Shown here piece after piece: positions 11,261 through 20,300 of a stretch of DNA of 64,000 nt. Location of the stretch: positions 434,001-498,000 of the forward strand of contig JAYJMM010000032.1 in assembly GCA_037349105.1 (NCBI GenBank). The letters are read 5' to 3'. Position 1 is the stretch's first letter. Each line of letters starts with the position of its first letter. The position numbers were made by a program, and so were the translations under genes. The DNA is from Limnomonas spitsbergensis. Its lineage: Eukaryota; Chlorophyta; Chlorophyceae; Chlamydomonadales. The notes under the pieces are model-generated. The model made no database searches. It was not told the origin of the DNA and saw only the letters and a program-made list of their open reading frames with translations.

Positions 11261-11361
11261 TAAACCGTACACAAGTGCGTTACTCTCGGTTTTGGGGTCT
11301 GTGACAAGGCCTCAGACCGCTGCGTAGAGGAGCTTTAATCAGTAGATGCATCGTGTCGAAA

Positions 11362-14300
11362 ATGGCGTACGCTCATGACACTTCCAAGTTTCCGGCGATG
11401 CAGGTATGTCGGGTCGGTTGTGCGCGCCGTCGGTGGCCCGCCCGGGCGGCGACCCACGCTACCCCCTGTTGCTCGCAGGCGGTGCTCATGCCCACCGAGA
11501 AGTATCCCGAGACAGCGGTCATCAGGGGTCACGACTTCAACAAGGGCAGCGACATCGACGCGATCATGGGCTCCATGTACACTACCGGATTCCAGGCCAC
11601 GGCGTTGGGCCAGGCCGTGCATGAAGTCAACCGCATGGCAAGTGCCATTGTATCCATGCATTCCTGTCTTAGACACTGGATGCACAAGCGCATGGACACA
11701 TGGAGGGGACGCACACATGCTGGGAGGGTGGACAGGCTACACCTTCAAATGTCCATGCAATCCTGTCTTGGGCACCGCATGCATGAGCGCATAGACACAT
11801 GGCGGGAATACACACATGCTAGGAGGGTGGCTAGGCTACACCTGCATACCTGCATAGCAACGGCACATGCTCATGCAGGCAGTGGTATTTCCCACCACAA
11901 GCCCGCCTCTCCGCCGCGAAAAGCCCAATGTGGGCCTGAACTAAAACTACCTAGGGCCGTCATCCCAAGCAGCATGTCAGGCCATGCATGAGGCCTATGC
12001 CCAGAGGCGTTATGCGTAGCTAAAGTATACCTCAGCGCTTGCTGAGCCACGACGAAACGAAAGTCACCATGCCGAGTTGCCGGATTCCAGGTTGTCCGAA
12101 TCACGGTCGCATCAGGTGCTTCTGCTCTGCAGACTTCTGCTCTGAAGACTCCTGCTCTTTAGGCTGATGCTCTGCAAGCAGTTCCTTTGTCGGCTGCTGC
12201 TCTGTAGGCTGCCGTTTTGCAGGCTCCTGATCTGCAGGCTTATGCTGCGCAGACTCCCCCTCGACAGGCTCCTGCTCTGTAGGCTGCTGCTCTGTAGACT
12301 GTTCCTCTGCAGGCTGCTGCTCTGCATCAGGCGCTGCTGCCATGAGAACTACACCGTCCATGGGACCTGCGCCCATGAATAGCATGCAAGCACACACATT
12401 CAGGATTGGGACACAACGCCCTAGGTCCCAGGCAAAAGAGCAATGGAAGACAGGGTTCAGGGTGTATGTATGTCTGGCTTGCCTGAGGCCTGACCTGACT
12501 TCAGGTTAAATAAATAGCATGCAAGCACGCACATCAAGGACTAGGACACGAAGCCCTGGGACCTAGGCGAAAGCGCAATGGAAGACGGTTTAGGGTTTAG
12601 GCTTGACCTGGCTTAGGGTGTAGACCTGACCTGAGTTAGGGTAAGATCTGGCCTCACTTAGTTGTAGACCTGACCTGAGTTAGGGGTGGATCTAGCCTGA
12701 TTCAGGGTTTAGACCTGACCTGAGTTAGGGTTAAGGCCTGGCCTGAATTAGGGTGTACACCTGACCTGAGTTAGGGTTTAGGCCTGGCCCAACTTAGGGT
12801 GTAGACCTGACCTGTAGTGGCTTCCGGATGAGCTCATACACATACTTAATAACCGTTCCCTTTCGTTCCTTGTGTCTGTCAGGCTTCTGTAGGAGGTACA
12901 AAGGTATCTCATACTGGTACCCGCCACTTTTATTAAGAGTTTGTGCCATGCCACTTTTATTTAGAGTGTGCATCATGCCACTATCATTTATGGTGTGCGA
13001 CTGTGCGTCATGCCATTTTATTTATAGTGTGCGTCCTGCCACCTTTTGGGGGGCCGCGGGCCGCCACCACTTGGCCGATGAGCAGGGCTGGATGGGGACC
13101 GAACCTTGACGATAGGGACCTAACCTTGACCGGCTGTAAGCCGTAGGCCGAGCAGTAAAGCTGGCTGCAGCTGGCCCACTTGGCCGAGCTGACCATCTAG
13201 CTAAAGCATGCTGAAATATATGAGCGCTGCATGTCAACCTGCTCATGTCTGCCTGTCGAGCAGATCAACTGGCGGCTGAGCGACGAGCCCATCACGGCTG
13301 AGACGGATGAGGACCACAAGGACCCCGAGTTCCGCGCAAGCACGCGCACGCGCATCTTCTTGGGCTACACGTCCAACCTGGTTTCGGCAGGAACGAGAGA
13401 GCACATCAAGTGAGAAGCCGTCCGTTTAAGGTTGGACACAGGATGGTACTGTCCAAGTCGATGGAGGAAGCAACAGGGCTTGCTGCACCAGGCCTCCACG
13501 GCCAGAGGTCGTGATGTAGCTGAATGGTGGCTGAATCACCTTGAACTTCAGATTGCTGGGGCCCTCACACCAGGAGCGGTCACGCCTTCAGAACCCAACT
13601 AATCCTAGTAACACTGCACCCTGCATCCTAAACCCTTAACCCTAAATACTATTAACCCTAAACCCTAAATCCTAAAACCTCATGCCTGCTGTCCTTACGG
13701 TTGCATGCACAATGCACAGCATGAGGGTTTGAACCAGAGCTGCTACTTCCATGTCATGCTAGGGTTTAGGGTTACCGGTATTCCCAGTCATGCTAGGGTT
13801 ACAGGTCATTCCCAGTCATGCTAGGGTTTAGGGTTTTTCCCTGTCATGCTAGGGTTCAGGTTGAAGGGCTGTTCCCAGTCAAGCCGGAAAGCATAACGCC
13901 ATTTTCCAGCTCCTCTATACCTCTACATTGTCATGTACCCTGCTCTTCGTACTGATATTCAGCTCCTGTGCGAAGCTCACGCTCCCCAAGAATTGAGGTG
14001 CCTTGTGCAGCACCGCAGGTTTTGAGTGGTTACTAACTGCCATTTAAAGCAAACTTGTTTGACTGGAGACGCGGACGTTGTGAATGAAACCCCTCCCCCT
14101 GTGTTCTCAGGTGCCTGGTGTGGCACCAGCACCGCAATGTGTGCAATTTGTTTTCCAACTTCCAATTGGCAAACAAACAAAGGCCTCGTGCACATAGGCC
14201 CCGTGCACATAGGCCCCGTGCACATAGGCCCCGTGCACATAGGCCCCGTGCACATAGGCCCCGTGCACACAGGCCTCGTGCACATAGGCCTCGTGCACAC

Positions 14301-17300
14301 AGGCCTCATGCACATAGGCCTCAAGCACATAGGCCTCGTGCACACAGGCCTCGTGCACATAGGCCCCGTGCACACAGGCCTCGTGCACACAGGCCTCGTG
14401 CACATAGGCCTCGTGCACATGGGCCCCGTGCACATAGGCCCCGTGCACATAGGCCTCGTGCACATAGGCCTCGTGCACACAGGCCTCGTGCACATAGGCC
14501 TCGTGCACATAGGCCCCGTGCACATAGGCCCCGTGCACATAGGCCCCGTGCACATAGGCCCCGTGCACATAGGCCCCGTGCACATAGGCCTCGTGCACAT
14601 AGGCCTCGTGCACATAGGCTCCGTGCACATAGGCCTCGTGCACATAGGCCCCGTGCACACAGGCCCCGTGCACACAGGCCTCGTGCACATAGGCCTCGTG
14701 CACATAGGCCTCGTGCACATAGGCCCCGTGCACATAGGCCTCGTGCACATAGGCCCCGTGCACACAGGCCTCGTGCACATAGGCCTCGTGCACATAGGCC
14801 TCGTGCACATAGGCCCCGTGCACACAGGCTCCGTGCACATAGGCCCCGTGCACATAGGCCTCGTGCACATAGGCCTCGTGCACACAGGCCTCGTGCACAT
14901 AGGCCTCGTGCACATAGGCCCCGTGCACATAGGCCTCGTGCACATAGGCCTTGTGCACATAGGCCTCGTGCACATAGGCCTTGTGCACATAGGCCTCGTG
15001 CACATAGGCCTCGTGCACATAGGCCTCATGCACATAGGCCTCGTGCACACAGGCCTCGTGCACATAGGCCCCGTGCAAACAGGCCTCGTGCACATCGGCC
15101 CCGTGCACATAGGCCTCGTGCACACAGGCCTCGTGCACACAGGCCTCGTGCACATAGGCCCCGTGCACATAGGCCTTGTGCACACAGGCCTCGTGCACAT
15201 AGGCCTCGTGCACATAGGCCCCATGCACATAGGCCCCGTGCACATAGGCCTCGTGTACATAGGCCTCGTGCACACAGGCCTCGTGCACATAGGCCTCGTG
15301 CACATAGGCCCCGTGCACATAGGCCCCGTGCACATAGGCCCCGTGCACATAGGCCCTGTGCACATATGCCCCGTGCACATAGGCCCCGTGCACATAGGCC
15401 TCGAGCACATAGGCCCCGTGCACATAGGCCCCGTGCACATAGGCCTCGTGCACATAGGCCTCGTGCACATAGGCCCCGTGCACACAGGCTCCGTGCACAT
15501 AGGCCCCGTGCACATAGGCCTCGTGCACATAGGCCTCGTGCACACAGGCCTCGTGCACATAGGCCTCGTGCACATAGGCTCCGTGCACATAGGCCTCGTG
15601 CACATAGGCCTTGTGCACATATGCCTCGTGCACATAGGCCTGGTGCACATCGGCCTCGTGCACATAGGCCTCGTGCACATAGGCCTCGTGCACATAGGCC
15701 TCGTGCACATAGGCCTCGTGCACATATGCCCCGTGCACATAGGCCTCGTGCACATAGGCCTTGTGCACATAGGCCTCGTGCACATAGGCCTGGTGCACAT
15801 AGGCCTGGTGCACATAGGCCTCGTGCACATAGGCCTCGTGCACATAGGCCTCGTGCACATAGGCCTCGTGCACATAGGCCTCGTGCACATAGGCCTCATG
15901 CACATAGGCCTCGTGCACATAGGCCTCGTGCACATAGGCCCCGTGCACATAGGCCTCGTGCACATAGGCCTTATGCACATAGGCCTCGTGCACATAGGCC
16001 TCGTGCACATGGGCCCCGTGCACATAGGCCCCGTGCACATAGGCCCCGTGCACATAGGCCTCGTGCACATAGGCCCCGTGCACATAGGCCTCGTGCACAT
16101 AGGCCTCGTGCACATAGGCCCCGTGCACATAGGCCCCGTGCACATAGGCCTCATGCACATAGGCCTCGTGCACATAGGCCCCGTGCACATAGGCCCCGTG
16201 CACATAGGCCCCGTGCACATAGGCCCCGTGCACATAGGCCCCGTGCACACAGGCCCCGTGCACATAGGCTCCGTGCACATAGGCCTCGTGCACATAGGCC
16301 CCGTGCACATAGGCCTCGTGCACATAGGCCCCGTGCACATAGGCCTCGTGCACATAGGCCCCGTGCACATAGGCCTCGTGCACATAGGCCCTGTGCACAT
16401 AGGCCCCGTGCACATAGGCCCCGTGCACATAGGCCCCGTGCACATAGGCCCCGTGCACACAGGCCCCGTGCACATAGGCTCCGTGCACATAGGCCTCGTG
16501 CACATAGGCCCCGTGCACATAGGCCCCGTGCACATAGGCCCCGTGCACATAGGCCTCGTGCACATAGGTACTTGTTGCGGCAACGCAAGGTTGTTGCCAA
16601 CTGCCATTTATTTTTATGTGTCTGCTATCCCTCATTTGTTTATACCCCCCCCGCCTTCATGCTCCTAGGTACTTAGTCCAGCACCGCATGGTGGACGCCC
16701 TCGTGACCACTGCCGGCGGCATTGAGGAGGATTTCATCAAGTGCTTGGCAGACACCTATGTTGGGGACTTTGCGCTGAAGGGTGAGTGCGTGATGGAGCA
16801 GTGGGGCGGCATGGTAGTGGGACAGCAGTGGGACAATATGTATATCCTATGACGGGGACTTTGCGCTCAAGGGTGCGTGCTTGATAGAGCAGCGGGGCAG
16901 CAGGGTAGTGAGATATCCGGCTACAGTGCCCGTCACGACAGGTGCTGCTGACAGCTCATCCGCGCCCTGATTGGGCTGATAGCGTACTTGTGCCGGCAGG
17001 TTGTTTGCTGTCTGTTTGGACTGATAAGAAAGTGCACTACGATCTGAAGCTCCCGTTATGACCATTGCTGCTGACGGCTCATTAGCTCCCTGATTAGGCC
17101 ATAAGAAGATGCGCCATCAGCAGCAGCCCTCATGCTGGTATGGATTGATGACAGGTGCTGCTTGCAGCACGTGTCCACACATCCACACATCTAATAGAAC
17201 AAAGGCGGCCAGTGGCCTCGCACCTGAGGAGGGGGCAGTTTCCGGTGCTCTTGGGCAGTAAGGCAGTGGGTGGGCCAGCGGGACAATGCGACAATGGGCA

Positions 17301-20300
17301 GGGGGGGGGGACGTAACCATGACCCACAGACCATCATTCTCCCTTCTACCCCCCCCCCCCCCCCATTCCCCCTCATTTGCTCCGCCTTCCTCCTTTCTCT
17401 CTTCTTCCCTTCCTCCCGCCCCATATTACCCCCCCTGTGATCCTGTCCCCTTCACCCCCCCCCCCCCCCCCCCCCCCCCCTTCACCCCTCCCTGCCTACC
17501 TCCCTTCTCCCTGCCCCCCTTGACTTTCCCTGCATCCCTCCCTTGTCCCCCCTTCACCCTCCCCTCACTCTCCCTGCCTCTGTCCTGCCTGCTGCCAGGC
17601 GCCGAGCTGAGGATGCAAGGCCTCAACCGCATCGGAAACATGCTGGTGCCCAACAGGTGACACCAGGGCTAGCTTAACCTGACGTTTTTTAATCTGAGTG
17701 GGTCTATCCAGGGGCAGGGTATGCAACATGCTGGTGCCCAACAGGTAAAACTAGCACTGAATTAAGCTGTCGTTTTTTAATCTGAGAGGTTTTCCCGGGG
17801 GGAGGGGGGTAGCATGCTGGTCATCCAACCAGAGGGCCAGCCTCGTGAGCCCTCAACAGAACCCTACATCCTAAACCCTTGGCCTCTGCTTGTTTCCCGT
17901 GCCCCCTGTAACAATTGCCAAGCTTCAAAGCGGGACAGATTCTGATCATAGGGAGATTGTACGTTGTGACTAAAAAAAAAAAAACTTTCGCTTCCTCTCG
18001 TATCTCAACAGCTGTAGCAATGATGTGAAGTCAGAGGAGTGGATCAGACTGAAATCATGACGAGACTGTGAGTCCTATCACCCTGATCATAGCGATCAGA
18101 ACAAGACTGTAACTCCTATTACCCTGAAACCCGGTAGTTTCGCTTCCTCTCCTACCCTCCAACACCTGCAGCAATTACGTCAAGTTTGAGGAGTGGATCA
18201 TGCCCATCCTGGACGAGATGCACAAAGAGCAAACAGAGAACGCCTTCAGCTGGACACCATCAAAGGCAAGAGACGGTACAGCTGGAATTGGGTTTTGGGT
18301 GAAAGGTTTAGGGTTTGATTGTAGTACTTTCAGCCGGACACCCTTAAAGGCAAGAGACAGTTCAGCTGGTTTTGGGTGGACGGTTTAGGGTTTGATTGTA
18401 GTACTTTCATTGTAGTACTTCCAGCCGGACACCCTCAAAGGCAAGGGACGGTACAGATTATATTTGGATTAAGAGGTATTCCCCTGATAGGGAGTTATTC
18501 TGATGCCTGAAGCTGTTGACCCCTAATTGCAAGGACAGGCCTCAATGGATTTTGGTCAAGGGTTTAGGGTTGCGCCCTGACGCCTTCAGCTAAACACCCT
18601 CAAATACAAGAGCCGGTACAGACGAATTCGGGTTAAAAGGGTTTTAAGGGGTTAAAAGGCTTCCATCGTAGTACCTTCAGCTAGACACCCTCAAAGGCAA
18701 GGGACGGTGCAGATAGATTTGGGATTATACTTGCATGGACGTTCTTCGATTTCACACCGGTATGGAGTGGGCGCATGGGCATTGTTACAGTTCACACTTG
18801 CATGAATCACCTCATACCGGTGCTAGTGTAAATCGGAACAACAATTCCGCACACTACTTTGTTCTAGTGTGAACTGGAATAACGCCCCTACGCACCACTT
18901 CATACTGTTGTGAACCTGAACCTCTGCGCACACTTCATACTAGTATGACACTGCTGCTGCGTTGCATTTGCGCACCTGCTTCAACTTAACACACCTCATT
19001 TCTTTCCTCCTGCTTGTGCCTCACCAGATGATCGCCAGGTTTGGCAAGGAGATCAACCACGAGGACTCCATCGCATACTGGGCCTGGAAGAACGACATCC
19101 CGATGTTTTGCCCACCCCTCACCGACGGCTCCATCGGGGACATGCTGTACTTCCACAGCTACAAGAAGCAGCTGCCGGTGCCCCTCCGCTGCGACATCGT
19201 GGAGGACGTGAAGAAAATCAATGACTTTGCCATGAGGGCGTTTCCCCGCCGGACGGGCATGCTCATTCTGGGCGGTGGTGAGAGGAGGGGAGGGGAGGGG
19301 GGTGTGTGTGCTAATCTGTGAGGGGCATCAAGAAGCTTGGCAAATTCGATGAATGCGTTTCCCCGCCAGACGGGCACGCTCATTCTGGGCGGTGGTGAGA
19401 GGAGGGGAGGGGAGGGGGGAATCGCTTATCCGTGAGGGGGTCAAGAAGGTTATCAATAACATGGCCGTGAGAATGTTGCATCACCAGACAGTTATGCTCA
19501 TCCTGGGCGGTGGCAGGCGGGGAGGAGGGGGCGACGGCGGCGGCAGCCTAAACAAATGCCAATCTGTGGCTATTATCGGCAGTTTCGAAGTGTGATTGAT
19601 GGGTGATTTCTACACACGTTGTGTCTCTTGGACTTTCTCTGGACGTTGTTGCACCTTTTGCATGAAATATGTGGCTGACACCGTGCGCAGGTGTGTGCCT
19701 AACTGCCTATACACAACGTTTGAAAGGTTTTAGGGGTCTGGTTTAATCCTAAACCCATATGCGTGGAACGTGTGCCTGACATCGTGCGCAGGTGTGCCAA
19801 AGCACCACATTTGTAACGCCAACCTGATGCGCAACGGTGCGGACTTCTCTGTCTTTGTCAACACTGCTCAGGTGGGGAGTGGGGGTGGAGGTCTGTAGGG
19901 TTTAGAGAACTTGTGCATGTTTGAGGGTTAGAGGTTTACGATCCCTGTGCTGTGTTCAGCGATCCGCTGTATTCCTATGCGGGGACATCGTTTGTTGAAC
20001 TAAGCAGTCATCTGAACAAAAGGATTTGGGTTCAGGATTCAGGGTTGCATATGCCCGCGTTCAGTTTCTGGCGGCTGTATGGCCGTGCCAGGAGGCCTTT
20101 TCGACAGCAGACGTTGCAGCCAGTGTCGCCTTCTGAGCACACCAGATCATCTTCTGGGCTAACCGGGCCGGGCCAATCGGGACCAAACCTTGATCGGCCT
20201 GCGGCCGGTGGCCCGAGCAGCATAGCTGGCCGCGCCCCAGGCCCCTCGGCCGTGGACTGTGATGTAGCTGAAGGGTAGCTGAAGAGCGCTGAAAGAAATT

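Noticed and set aside
14181..16568. CRISPR-like array
   Set aside because: There are no unique spacers; the units are directly contiguous 15-bp repeats in a eukaryotic intron.
13977..16668. Open frames of 842-880 codons on both strands (repeats of MCTRP, VHIGL, AHRPR, AYVHE)
   Set aside because: All come from the 15-bp minisatellite, whose period is a multiple of three. The array lies between DHS exons 3 and 4, whose phases join exactly.
17286..17660. Proline/serine-rich frame of 124 codons
   Set aside because: Runs through poly-C tracts of DHS intron 4 and into exon 5 out of frame.
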